From the NCBI RefSeq assembly GCF_016918855.1, contig NZ_JADKYB010000030.1:1-64000 (forward strand): DNA of 64,000 nt, in the 5' to 3' direction. The translations under genes were made by a program, and so were the position numbers. The notes beneath the pieces were generated by a model. The model worked only from the letters and a program-made list of their open reading frames with translations, searched no databases and was not told the DNA's origin. Numbering within the stretch: the stretch's first letter is position 1; every line of letters starts with the position of its first letter. This DNA comes from Actinacidiphila acididurans (GTDB lineage: Bacteria; Actinomycetota; Actinomycetes; Streptomycetales; Streptomycetaceae). Shown piece by piece: positions 30,996 to 39,366 of this stretch.

Positions 30996-31388
30996 GTGAC
31001 CACCACCGCCCCGGCCCGCCAGGTCACCCAGACGATCCTCCACGAGCAGGACGGCGATGTACCCGGCAACTGCCTGCAGGCCGCCGTCGCCTCCCTCCTC
31101 GACCTGGACCTCAACGTCGTCCCGCACTTCATCACCCACGACGACTGGCTGAACCGACTCATCGTGTTCGGCCAGGAACACGGCTACCTCGTCCGCTGCG
31201 AGTGGCAGCCCGAGACGCCGACCCCGCTCGGGATCGCCATCGGCCCCTCACCCCGCGGAGTCCAGCACGCCGTCGTCGTCATCGACGACGAAACCGCGTG
31301 GGACCCCCACCCCTCCCGGGCCGGCCTGCTCAGCGTGTCGCTGGTCCTCGAGTTCACCCCCCTCCCCGAGGCCGGGGGCGCGCGGTGA
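30996..31388 (+). CDS. conserved phage protein, cysteine-protease-like fold
   Basis: Protein of 130 residues resembling a group I recall in many actinophages: GNCLQAAVASLLDLDLNVVP at the N-terminus (Cys26), GPSPRGVQHAVVVID (His91) and WDPHPSRAGLL (Asp103). The Cys-His-Asp order is that of papain/C39-type peptidases, so a peptidase or transglutaminase-like activity is plausible. The substrate is unknown. GTG start. Its stop overlaps the next GTG. Confidence 0.64.
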   Translation: MTTTAPARQVTQTILHEQDGDVPGNCLQAAVASLLDLDLNVVPHFITHDDWLNRLIVFGQEHGYLVRCEWQPETPTPLGIAIGPSPRGVQHAVVVIDDETAWDPHPSRAGLLSVSLVLEFTPLPEAGGAR

Positions 31389-31849
31389 AGCGGCACGGCA
31401 AGAACCTCATCGCCGAGTTGAAGGCCCTCGGCTTCGACTACATCTGGACGAACAGTTCCGGTGCCGAGTGCTACGTCCACCCCGGCGACGCCGCCCAGAC
31501 CCAGGTCACCGTGAGCGCGTCCATCGGCGAGCGCGCCGCCCGCGACCTCCTGGCCCGGGCCCGGAAACTTGCCGGTGCCACCACCCCGGACGACAACAAG
31601 CGCAACGCCGCCCAGGTCAAGGACCGGGCCGCGGCCTCACGGCAGCGCCTCCAGGAGGCCCGCGATGCCCGCGAACGCCTCCTCGCCGCGAGGGCCAGCG
31701 CCGCCGAGATCACCCGCGCCGAACTTCTCGTCGCCGAGCGCGAGGCCGAACTCGCCCTCATCGAACGCCTCATGGTTCAGCCGGCCCAGGGTGGCAACGC
31801 TCACCGCGGCCGCGGCCAGGCCCGCCACCGCGCCGGCCGGCGCCCCTGA
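31385..31849 (+). CDS. HicA-like N-terminal domain protein with coiled coil
   Basis: Protein of 154 residues. The first 65 residues (HGKNLIAELKALGFDYIWTN, SSGAECYVHPGDAAQTQVTV) resemble the HicA dsRBD-like fold in order, but the catalytic His of HicA toxins is not clearly placed. Residues 75-135 are a charged coiled coil (RAAASRQRLQEARDARERLL). A small RNA-binding role is possible. GTG overlaps the upstream TGA. Confidence 0.58.
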   Translation: MKRHGKNLIAELKALGFDYIWTNSSGAECYVHPGDAAQTQVTVSASIGERAARDLLARARKLAGATTPDDNKRNAAQVKDRAAASRQRLQEARDARERLLAARASAAEITRAELLVAEREAELALIERLMVQPAQGGNAHRGRGQARHRAGRRP

Positions 31850-31881
31850 CCCGGTACCTTCCCCTCCACCGGAGGCCCCTC

Positions 31882-32280
31882 ATGGCCGACCAGGTCGACG
31901 AGCAGCACGACCGCACCCCCGACACCGCGCCCCGCCAGCACCGCCTCGAAGTGCGCTGCCCCAGCGGCAACCCGTCCAAGGCGACCATCCACCTCGACGG
32001 CCAGCAGCTCCTGTTCGTCTCCCGCGTCGAACTCGTCCTCGACGCGCAGACCCGCGAGGCCGCGGTACGCCTCACCGTCCCCGCCGCGGTCCTCGACCTC
32101 GATGTGGACGCCGCCGCATTCGTCACCGCCCACTCCAGCGACACGCCCGTGCCCACAGAGAACCAGGTGCACGTCCACGTCGGCGGCACCGTGATGACGG
32201 AGAACATGCAGCAGGCCGTCAGGGGCGCCCAGCGGCGCCAGGCCCAGGAGGAACGCCGGCGCCGCGGCATACGCCCCTGA
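31882..32280 (+). CDS. hypothetical protein
   Basis: Protein of 132 residues with a beta-rich core (ATIHLDGQQLLFVSRVELVL, AAVRLTVPAAVLDLDVDAAA) and a basic helical tail (RRQAQEERRRRGIRP). GGAGG precedes the ATG. Position just before the virion genes suggests a late-phase role, but nothing identifies it. Confidence 0.62.
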   Translation: MADQVDEQHDRTPDTAPRQHRLEVRCPSGNPSKATIHLDGQQLLFVSRVELVLDAQTREAAVRLTVPAAVLDLDVDAAAFVTAHSSDTPVPTENQVHVHVGGTVMTENMQQAVRGAQRRQAQEERRRRGIRP

Positions 32281-32341
32281 GCACCATCGACGCCGTACGC
32301 CGCGAACCGGCCACCCGGACAGCGACGGGGGAGGTGCGGCC

Positions 32342-32707
32342 GTGACGCTGCAGTGGAACACCGACGCCCCGGCCGGCAGCCAGTGGCAGCGCCAGTTCAC
32401 CCTCACCAACGCCGACGGCTCCCTCATCGACCTGACCGGCCTGGCATGGGAGTTCGTGGTCCGCCCGAGCGTGACCGACATCACCAGCCCGGCCCTGATC
32501 TCCGTGACGACCACCCCCGGTGCGCAGGGCTCAATCACCGTGGACCTGCCCACGTCCACCCTGACCGTCACCCTCACCCCCGCGGCCACCGCGGTGCTGA
32601 AGAAGGGCTTCTACCCCCTGGCCCTGTGGTCGGCGCCCACCGACGCCAGCACCCGCACCGCGTGGGTCACGGGCATGTTCAACAGCTTCCCGGCCGCCCT
32701 GCCGTAG
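32342..32707 (+). CDS. BppU-like small structural protein
   Basis: Protein of 121 residues. WQRQFTLTNADGSLIDLTGL, WEFVVRPSVTDITSPALISV and FYPLALWSAPTDASTR follow the strand order of BppU-type N-terminal domains found in phage baseplate or tail proteins. A GGGGGAGG site precedes the GTG. It lies upstream of the terminase rather than with the other tail genes. Likely a virion decoration or fibre-base protein; medium certainty. Confidence 0.6.
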   Translation: MTLQWNTDAPAGSQWQRQFTLTNADGSLIDLTGLAWEFVVRPSVTDITSPALISVTTTPGAQGSITVDLPTSTLTVTLTPAATAVLKKGFYPLALWSAPTDASTRTAWVTGMFNSFPAALP

Positions 32708-32793
32708 CAGGGCCGCCCACACCCCGTAGTTACCGGCTGGTATGGGTGCGACCTGCGGTTTCCCGAGACCCCGGCACCGAGGAGGTGGCTCAC

Positions 32794-33744
32794 GTGACCG
32801 TCAACGTCAGCCTCCCCGCCAACGTCACCGTCTCCATCCCCGGCGCCCAGGGCCCGCGCGGCAACACCACCCTCAACGGCCTCGGCACCCCGACCTCAAC
32901 CGTGGGGATCGATGGGGACTGGTACTACGACCTCACCGCCTACCCGTCGACCGTCACCCTCTACGGCCCCAAGGCGGCCGGCGCGTGGCCCGCCCAGGGC
33001 GTCGTCATTGGCGGCGGAGGCACCGCCGGAGCCCTCCTGGCCGCCAACAACCTGGGCGACGTTCAGGACACCCCCACGGCCCGGGGCAACCTCGGCCTCG
33101 GTGCCGCAGCCGTCCGGAACGTCGGCACCACCACCGGCACCTGCGCCGCAGGCGACGACGCCCGCTTCACCGAGATCGTCGGACTCCCAGTCACCGGGAC
33201 GCCCGCCACCGGCAAGGCCCCCGTGTGCACCAGCGGCAGCGCCCTCGCCTGGACCACCATCAGCGGCGGAGGCGGCGGGGTCACCCCAGTCTTCTACGAC
33301 GACCCGGTCGGCGCCGGCATCGTCACCCTCACGACGGTTGCCGACTGGACCCCCGTCATCGGCACCGGCGGCAAACACGTCGGCCGCACCATCCCCGCCC
33401 GGGCCGGCGACGTCATCCTCTGGTCCCCGTCCTTCCTGCGCACCGGCACCACCATGTTCCTCGACGCCGTCATCCGCGCCGGCGACGGCACCATCTCCCG
33501 CTTCGTCTCCTCCGGCACCACCACCCCCAACGTCGAGGGCTACGCCCCCTGGTACGCCCAATCCGGCAGCTTCCCCGGCGTCGGCGGCACCCGTGCCTTC
33601 ACCGTCCAGCCCGGCGAGATCGACCCGTCCGGGAACTGGACGCTGGAGATGATCTACAAGGGCGGCGACGACACGTGCCGCGTGTACTTCGGCGACGGCT
33701 ACGACGGCTACTGGCCCCTCATCCGCTGGCCCCTCGGCACCTGA
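32794..33744 (+). CDS. tail-fibre-like protein with collagen-like segment
   Basis: Protein of 316 residues. It starts with a strand region and GAQGPRGNT (collagen-type Gly-x-y), then LLAANNLGDVQDTPTARGNL, a motif typical of tail-fibre repeats, a Gly-rich hinge (ISGGGGGVTPVF), and a C-terminal beta domain (LWSPSFLRTGTTMFLDAVIR ... YWPLIRWPLGT). This order fits a trimeric fibre or host-binding protein. GAGGAGG precedes the GTG. Its place before the terminase genes is unusual for siphophages but known among actinophages. Confidence 0.7.
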   Translation: MTVNVSLPANVTVSIPGAQGPRGNTTLNGLGTPTSTVGIDGDWYYDLTAYPSTVTLYGPKAAGAWPAQGVVIGGGGTAGALLAANNLGDVQDTPTARGNLGLGAAAVRNVGTTTGTCAAGDDARFTEIVGLPVTGTPATGKAPVCTSGSALAWTTISGGGGGVTPVFYDDPVGAGIVTLTTVADWTPVIGTGGKHVGRTIPARAGDVILWSPSFLRTGTTMFLDAVIRAGDGTISRFVSSGTTTPNVEGYAPWYAQSGSFPGVGGTRAFTVQPGEIDPSGNWTLEMIYKGGDDTCRVYFGDGYDGYWPLIRWPLGT

Positions 33745-33754
33745 ACGGAGCACC

Positions 33755-34177
33755 GTGACCGACCCCGCCCCGGACCCGCTCGCCCCCACCCCCGACGCGC
33801 CGGCCGAGCCCACCGCGCCCCCCTGCGGCTACTGCGGCGGCCCCTCCGCCGTCCACTGGGCCCGCCGCCTCACCGCAGACGAGATCGCCGCCGAGCAAGC
33901 CAAGGAACAGGCCCGCAGAAATGAAGCCACCGCGCTGGCCGACCCCGACGGACCGGAGCCCATCTGGCCGCCACTACCGGACTGCCTGGACTACGTCCAC
34001 GCCGTGTACGGCTGCCTGACCCACTACATCACCCAGGACGCCGCCGCCCACATCCACGGGCCCGGCTGCACCGCACCGCGCCCCGAACTCACCCCCGGCT
34101 GCGACTGCACCCCCGAACCCCTCCCCGAGCCCGAACCCGAGCCCACACCGCCGCCGCTCCCGCCCGGCTGGACCTGA
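33755..34177 (+). CDS. hypothetical protein with CGYCGG motif
   Basis: Protein of 140 residues. CGYCGGPSAVHWARRLTADE gives a Cys pair followed by a helix, then more cysteines (DCLDYVHAVYGCLTHYI, CDCTPEP) and a Pro/Glu-rich tail. A small zinc module is likely. It precedes the terminase genes directly. Function unknown. Confidence 0.62.
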   Translation: MTDPAPDPLAPTPDAPAEPTAPPCGYCGGPSAVHWARRLTADEIAAEQAKEQARRNEATALADPDGPEPIWPPLPDCLDYVHAVYGCLTHYITQDAAAHIHGPGCTAPRPELTPGCDCTPEPLPEPEPEPTPPPLPPGWT

Positions 34178-34208
34178 CCCCCAAATCGGGGAAGGGAGGC
34201 AGAGGGTC

Positions 34209-34790
34209 ATGACAGTGCCTCCTGAGCCCGAGGGTCATGACAGTCGGCACTGCGGGGCCCGCAAACGGCAAGGCGAAGGGACCTGCACTCGACCCGCCGG
34301 CTGGGGCACCGACCACGCCGGACACGGGCACTGCAAGCTTCACGGCGGCTCCACCACGGACCAGGGCAAGGCGGCCCGCGCGGCCAAGGCCGAGGCTCAG
34401 GCGCGCACCGCCCTGGCGACCCTCGACGTCCAGCCCGTCGACAACCCCCTCGTTGCGCTCAGGCTCCTCGCCGGTCAGGCCGTGGCGTGGCAGGAGGCGC
34501 TCGCCGCGTGCGTGAACCGCCTCGGCGACCGCTTCCGCTACGAGGGCTTGGCCGGCGGTGAGCAGCTCCGCTCCGAGATCGCCCTGTACGAGCGGGCCAT
34601 GGACCGGTGCGGGCAGATCCTCGGCCTCATCGCGAAGCTGAACATCGACGAACGGCTCGCTGCGATCAGCGAGCAGCAGGCCGACGTCGTCATCGCCGCG
34701 ATCGACGCGGCCCTCGCCCACGCCGGGATCAACGGGCCGGCTGCGGCCGAAGCCAAGCGGGTCGCGGCGCACCGGCTTCGCAGCGTCTGA
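34209..34790 (+). CDS. terminase small subunit-like protein
   Basis: Protein of 193 residues immediately upstream of the large terminase. The N-terminus has a Cys/His knuckle (GEGTCTRPAGWGTDHAGHGH, CKLHGG) as in many actinophage proteins at this position. The rest is helical (LVALRLLAGQAVAWQEALAA, then DRCGQILGLIAKLNIDERLA), suited to the oligomer that binds packaging sites. GGGAGG precedes the ATG; AGGGTCATGACAGT is repeated 28 bases later. Role called from position and shape. Confidence 0.72.
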   Translation: MTVPPEPEGHDSRHCGARKRQGEGTCTRPAGWGTDHAGHGHCKLHGGSTTDQGKAARAAKAEAQARTALATLDVQPVDNPLVALRLLAGQAVAWQEALAACVNRLGDRFRYEGLAGGEQLRSEIALYERAMDRCGQILGLIAKLNIDERLAAISEQQADVVIAAIDAALAHAGINGPAAAEAKRVAAHRLRSV

Positions 34791-34810
34791 CCCGGGACGG
34801 GGGTGGGCGG

Positions 34811-36295
34811 GTGGATGCGCTCCTGCTCGCGGCCGACCGGATCGAGGAGGACGCCGACCGCAGCGACCGCGCCGAGGAGTACGCCCGGGACCCGGCCGCG
34901 TGGGCGCGGCAGAAGCTCGGTGAGCACCTGTGGTCCAAGCAGGTCGCCATCGCCGAGTCCGTGCGCGACCACCGGCTCACTGCGGTGCAGTCCTGCCACG
35001 GCGTCGGCAAGTCGTGGACGGCGTCCCGGCTGACGGCGTGGTGGTTGGACACCCACCCGCCGGGTGAGGCGCGTGTCGTCACCACGGCGCCGACCGGTGA
35101 CCAGGTCAAGGCGATCCTGTGGTCGGAGATCAACGCCGCGTTCGCGAAGGCGGAGGCGATCGGGGAGCCGTTCCTCGGGCGGATCAACGAGACCGACTGG
35201 AAGCTCGGCAAGCGCCTCATCGCGTTCGGCCGCAAGCCCTCGGACTACAACCCGCACGCCTTCCAGGGCATCCACGCCAAGTACGTGCTGGTGATCCTCG
35301 ACGAGGCGTGCGGGATCAACAAGCAGTTCTGGACCGCCGCGAACGCCATCGCCACCGGCGAGCACTGCCGCATCCTCGCCATCGGGAACCCCGACGACCC
35401 TGGCTCCCAGTTCGCCCGGGTGTGCGCGAACACTGACCGATGGAACGTCATCCGCATCTCCGCGTTCGACACCCCCAACTTCACCGGCGAGCCTGTACCG
35501 GACGACCTGCGGCCCATGCTGGTCGGCCACGACTACGTGGAGGACATGGCCGCCGAGTTCGGCGTCACCTCCCCGACGTACATCTCCAAGGTCACCGGCG
35601 AGTTCCCACACGACTCCGAAGACGGCGTGGTGCGCCTGTCGAAGCTGCGTGCCTGCTCCCAGCCCCGCGACAACGACGCCTCCCGCGACACCGCCGGCCC
35701 GGTGGAGCTCGGCATCGACATGGGCGCCGGCGGCGACGAAACCAGCATCCGTGAACGCCGCGGCATGACCGTCGGCCGCGAGTGGAAGTTCCGCGAGAAG
35801 GACCCCGTCAAGGCGGTCGCTCGGATCGTGGAGGCCATTCGCGAGTCCCGGGCCGCCGTGGTGAAGGTCGACTCCATCGGCATCGGCTGGGGCATCGTCG
35901 GCAGCCTGCGGGAGAAGCGGCAGCAGGGCGCCCACGAGGCGGACATCCTCGGCGTGAACGTGGCCGAAGCGTCCACCGAACCGGAGAAGTACAAGAACCT
36001 GCGCTCCCAGATCTGGTGGCAGGTCGGCCGCCAACTCTCCGAGGGCGTGAGCTGGGACCTGTCCCGCCTCGAGGAGGACGACCGCGAGCGCCTGGTCTCC
36101 CAGTTGACCGCGCCGAAGTACAGCATCGACGCCGCGGGCCGGATCGTCGTCGAACCCAAGACGGAGACCATCAAACGCATCGGCCGGTCCCCGGACAACG
36201 CCGACGCCCTCCTGCTCGCGTTCTACGCCGCGCCGGGCGGCTTCGACGGCGCCATGGGCTACCTCAACGCCTACAAGCCCCAGCAACCGGCCTGA
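34811..36295 (+). CDS. terL: terminase large subunit
   Basis: Protein of 494 residues. The N-terminal ATPase has SCHGVGKSWTASRLTAWWLD (Walker A, Gly64-Ser68) and YVLVILDEACGI (Walker B, Asp164-Glu165). The C-terminal nuclease shows ELGIDMGAGGDETSI (Asp303), VKVDSIGIGWGI (Asp354) and DNADALLLAFY. It powers DNA packaging into the prohead and cuts the concatemer. GTG 34811 is chosen after GGACGGGGGTGG; the longer open frame upstream only shadows the small subunit. Followed by a short unknown gene and the portal, in standard order. Confidence 0.92.
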   Translation: MDALLLAADRIEEDADRSDRAEEYARDPAAWARQKLGEHLWSKQVAIAESVRDHRLTAVQSCHGVGKSWTASRLTAWWLDTHPPGEARVVTTAPTGDQVKAILWSEINAAFAKAEAIGEPFLGRINETDWKLGKRLIAFGRKPSDYNPHAFQGIHAKYVLVILDEACGINKQFWTAANAIATGEHCRILAIGNPDDPGSQFARVCANTDRWNVIRISAFDTPNFTGEPVPDDLRPMLVGHDYVEDMAAEFGVTSPTYISKVTGEFPHDSEDGVVRLSKLRACSQPRDNDASRDTAGPVELGIDMGAGGDETSIRERRGMTVGREWKFREKDPVKAVARIVEAIRESRAAVVKVDSIGIGWGIVGSLREKRQQGAHEADILGVNVAEASTEPEKYKNLRSQIWWQVGRQLSEGVSWDLSRLEEDDRERLVSQLTAPKYSIDAAGRIVVEPKTETIKRIGRSPDNADALLLAFYAAPGGFDGAMGYLNAYKPQQPA

Positions 36296-36311
36296 CGAGA
36301 GGACCCCCTCG

Positions 36312-36575
36312 GTGATACGTCTGCTGGCCCCGCGGTGCGCGCACCGCGCGAACGCCCCTACGTTCCGGGTGCTGCTGTGCCGGGCCCATCCCGGGCAGGC
36401 GTGGTGCGGCCGCCTGTGGACCGCCAACGGCCTGCGCGGACTACAGCAAGCCGCCGAGGGCAGGCAGGTCCACGAAGCCCTGTGCGAGACCGGCGTCCTC
36501 GTCGGCATCCCAGCCGCACCCGTCCCCGCTTCCGCCGGTACGACTCCCACACGCCCCGGGCCCGCCGCCCGCTGA
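36312..36575 (+). CDS. small hypothetical protein between terL and portal
   Basis: Protein of 87 residues (MIRLLAPRCAHRANAPTFRV ... CRAHPGQAWCGRLW), basic, with three cysteines. GAGAGGA precedes the GTG. An alternative frame also spans this stretch, but this one has the ribosome site and the family-like CRAHPG segment. Function unknown. Confidence 0.55.
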   Translation: MIRLLAPRCAHRANAPTFRVLLCRAHPGQAWCGRLWTANGLRGLQQAAEGRQVHEALCETGVLVGIPAAPVPASAGTTPTRPGPAAR

Positions 36576-36595
36576 CCTGAGCGAGGGGGTGCCGG

Positions 36596-39319
36596 GTGTC
36601 CCGCCGCCACAACCGCCAGCGCCGCCCGGCGCGCATCGAGAAGGCCGACCGGCCGGCCATCGCCCCGTCCGCGACGTTCACCGGCGAGCAGGTCGCCGCC
36701 CTGCTCGCCGCTCAGGCCGCACCGCAGACCACCGGGAGCTTTGCGCCGCTGCCCCGCATGGACCCGCAGGTCGCCTTCGGCCCCGGCCTGCCCCTGATCC
36801 CCGCCGCGATCGACCCCGTCCGCCAGGACTCCAGCCGGCCCGAGCCGCGCTTCAACGAGTACCCCGTCTCCAGCAACCTTCCCGGGGTCACCGACCGGCT
36901 CGTGCCGTGGAAAGTCCTGCGGGACGCCGCCGCGGCCGGCGGGATCCCGCGGCGCTGCATCGAGATCCGCAAGAGCGACATCTCCACCCTCGACTGGGCG
37001 ATCACCATCACCAAGGACGCCGTCGCCCAGGCCGAGGCCGACAACCCCTCGCAGTCCCGCGCCGACATCGAGGGCGACCTGCGCAAGAGCCTCGGCCCGG
37101 AGATCGGCCGCTGCACAGCGTTCTGGGAGCGCCCCGACCCCGGGCAGGACGAGGACTGGATCGAGTGGGTCAGCAAGCTCCTCGAGGAGCACCTCGTCCT
37201 GGATGCGCTGGCGATCTACCCGCGGCGGACCTACGGCGGTGACCTGTACGCCATGGAAATCATCGCAGGGGACACCATCAAGCCGCTGCGGGACTACCGC
37301 GGCGGCAAGCCCGCCCCGCCGAACCCGGCCTACCAGCAGATGCTGTGGGGCTTCCCCCGCGGCGAATACACCGCTGACGCCGAAGCCGACGGCACCATCC
37401 CCAACGGGTACCCGGCCGACACGCTGATCTACAAGCGCCGCAACGTCCGCGCCTCCAGCCCCTACGGGTTCTCCCCGGTCGAGCAGTGCCTCGAAGACCT
37501 CGACGTGTGGCTGCGCCGCCGGGCCTGGATCCGCGCCGAGTACACCGACGGCACCGTCCCGGCCGGCCTGCTCCGCAACACCGCCAACAACGGCTGGACC
37601 CCGGCCCAGGTTCTCGAGTACGAGACGGCCCTGAATGATGCCTGGTCCGGCCAGACCCTCGAGCGGCACCGCATGCGGATCCTGCCCCCCGGCTTCGAAC
37701 TGGAGCCCCTGGCGGACGTCGCCGAGCGGTACAAGCCCGAATACGACCTCTTCTTGTTGAAGCAGCTCGCCAACCACTTCTCCACCACGATCGCCGAGCT
37801 GAACTTCACCGAGACCGGCGGACTCGGCAGCGCCGGCTACCACGAAGGCCAGTCCGACATCCGCGAACGCTCCGCCACCATGCCGCTGTACCGGTGGATC
37901 CAGGCGCTCATCACCCAGATCTCCCGCCGCCACCTGGGCATGCCGTCCCAGCTGGAGTTCCGCATCCTCGGCCTCGAGGAAGAAGACGAGGCCGCCGCAG
38001 ACCAGGTCGCACAGAACCGGATCCAGTGGGGCCGCATGACCCTCAACGAGGACCGCGATCGCACCGGCATGCCCCGCTACACCTTCCCCGAGGCCGACAA
38101 GCCGATGGTCATGACGACCCGAGGCGTGATCTTCCTCGACGGCGCGTCACAGAACGCCGCCCCCGGACAGAGACTCGGCCTCGACGGCGGCAACCCCACC
38201 GGGCAGATCCAACCCGGGGGCCAGGAGGCCGACAGCGCCGCCGCCGACGAGGACGACGACAGCGGGGGAGACACCGCAGACGATGGCGAAGACCCCGGGA
38301 ACAACGCCGGGAACAGTGCGACGGACACGGCAGTGAAGGCCGAGCTGGCCGCCTATCACCGCTGGGCCAAGAAGAACCCCAGCCCGCGCCGCCCGTTCAC
38401 CTTCACCATCGTCACCAAAGCTGACGCCCCCATCGACCTCAACACCGAACACGTCATCTTCGCCGGCGGCGACACGAGCCCCTCCGGCGGTGATCCGGTC
38501 CCAAAAGGTGAAGCGGCGGACTCCTGGCCGGGCTGGGACCGCGACCAGGACGCCGCCGACGTGTGGGCCGCACGCCTGCAGCAGGCCCTCGACGGGTCCG
38601 TCAACACCGATCAGGTCGCAGAGCGCTGGCTCGCCCAGCAGGCCGGGACAGCCCCGGACGCCGAACCCGCGGACGACGCAGGTGACGGGGACGACCAGGA
38701 CGACCGGACAGACGCCGCGGTGGCCGCAGCGCTCGCGTTCCTCCTCGCCGGGGGTGTCAGCGTCACCACCGCCCTCGCCCCGCTGCTGGCCGGCATCTGG
38801 ACGGAAGGCTGGGCCATCGGCGCCGCCTCCGTGCACGCCGCCCTCGGCGGCACACCGGCCGCCTTCCCCTGGAACATCGGCGACGACGCCGCGGCACGGC
38901 AGACCCTGACCACCGCCATGAACGACGCCCTGACCGCATTCCTCAACGGCCGCCGCGACACCATCCCACCGATCGCCGACCGGCGCCTCCAAGCGCTGGC
39001 CCGCGTCCTCGCCCGCGCCCGGGTAGCTGGCATGACCCGGCAGCAGCTCGCGCAGGCACTCCGCGACGCACTCCGAGACGAGCCGTGGGCACGCATGACC
39101 GCCCTGACCGAACTCACCCGCGCCGCCGCCGCAGCCGCCCGTACCGCCTACCAGGACGCCGGCATCACCCAATGGCGATGGGTCGCCGAACCCGGCGCCT
39201 GCCCCATCTGCACCGCCAACGCCGCCGCCGGCCCGCGCACCATCGGCGAGGCATGGCCTGACGGCTCCGACGCCCCGCCCGCGCACCCGAACTGCCGCTG
39301 CTACCCGGCCCCTTCCTGA
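36596..39319 (+). CDS. portal protein fused to gp7-like minor head protein
   Basis: Protein of 907 residues, far longer than a usual portal (about 450-550). Residues 1-490 are portal-like (RRCIEIRKSDISTLDWAITI, LKQLANHFSTTIAELNFTET, RHLGMPSQLEFRILGLEEED). After an acidic linker with DEDDDSGGDTADDGEDPG, the C-terminal part ends in the SPP1 gp7/Mu F motif (WRWVAEPGACPICTANAAAG, then PPAHPNCRCYP). The fusion would place the minor head protein on each portal subunit and could help prohead assembly. Neighbours (terminase, protease, capsid) confirm the role. Confidence 0.86.
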   Translation: MSRRHNRQRRPARIEKADRPAIAPSATFTGEQVAALLAAQAAPQTTGSFAPLPRMDPQVAFGPGLPLIPAAIDPVRQDSSRPEPRFNEYPVSSNLPGVTDRLVPWKVLRDAAAAGGIPRRCIEIRKSDISTLDWAITITKDAVAQAEADNPSQSRADIEGDLRKSLGPEIGRCTAFWERPDPGQDEDWIEWVSKLLEEHLVLDALAIYPRRTYGGDLYAMEIIAGDTIKPLRDYRGGKPAPPNPAYQQMLWGFPRGEYTADAEADGTIPNGYPADTLIYKRRNVRASSPYGFSPVEQCLEDLDVWLRRRAWIRAEYTDGTVPAGLLRNTANNGWTPAQVLEYETALNDAWSGQTLERHRMRILPPGFELEPLADVAERYKPEYDLFLLKQLANHFSTTIAELNFTETGGLGSAGYHEGQSDIRERSATMPLYRWIQALITQISRRHLGMPSQLEFRILGLEEEDEAAADQVAQNRIQWGRMTLNEDRDRTGMPRYTFPEADKPMVMTTRGVIFLDGASQNAAPGQRLGLDGGNPTGQIQPGGQEADSAAADEDDDSGGDTADDGEDPGNNAGNSATDTAVKAELAAYHRWAKKNPSPRRPFTFTIVTKADAPIDLNTEHVIFAGGDTSPSGGDPVPKGEAADSWPGWDRDQDAADVWAARLQQALDGSVNTDQVAERWLAQQAGTAPDAEPADDAGDGDDQDDRTDAAVAAALAFLLAGGVSVTTALAPLLAGIWTEGWAIGAASVHAALGGTPAAFPWNIGDDAAARQTLTTAMNDALTAFLNGRRDTIPPIADRRLQALARVLARARVAGMTRQQLAQALRDALRDEPWARMTALTELTRAAAAAARTAYQDAGITQWRWVAEPGACPICTANAAAGPRTIGEAWPDGSDAPPAHPNCRCYPAPS

Positions 39320-39366
39320 CCCGCTACCGCGACCCCGTGTGCCCGCGACCCGGGCAAGGAGGAACC

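Noticed and set aside
34538..37933. 1131-codon minus-strand open frame across terL and portal
   Set aside because: It mirrors genes with clear motifs (Walker A/B, portal, gp7-like) and has no credible start or protein features of its own.
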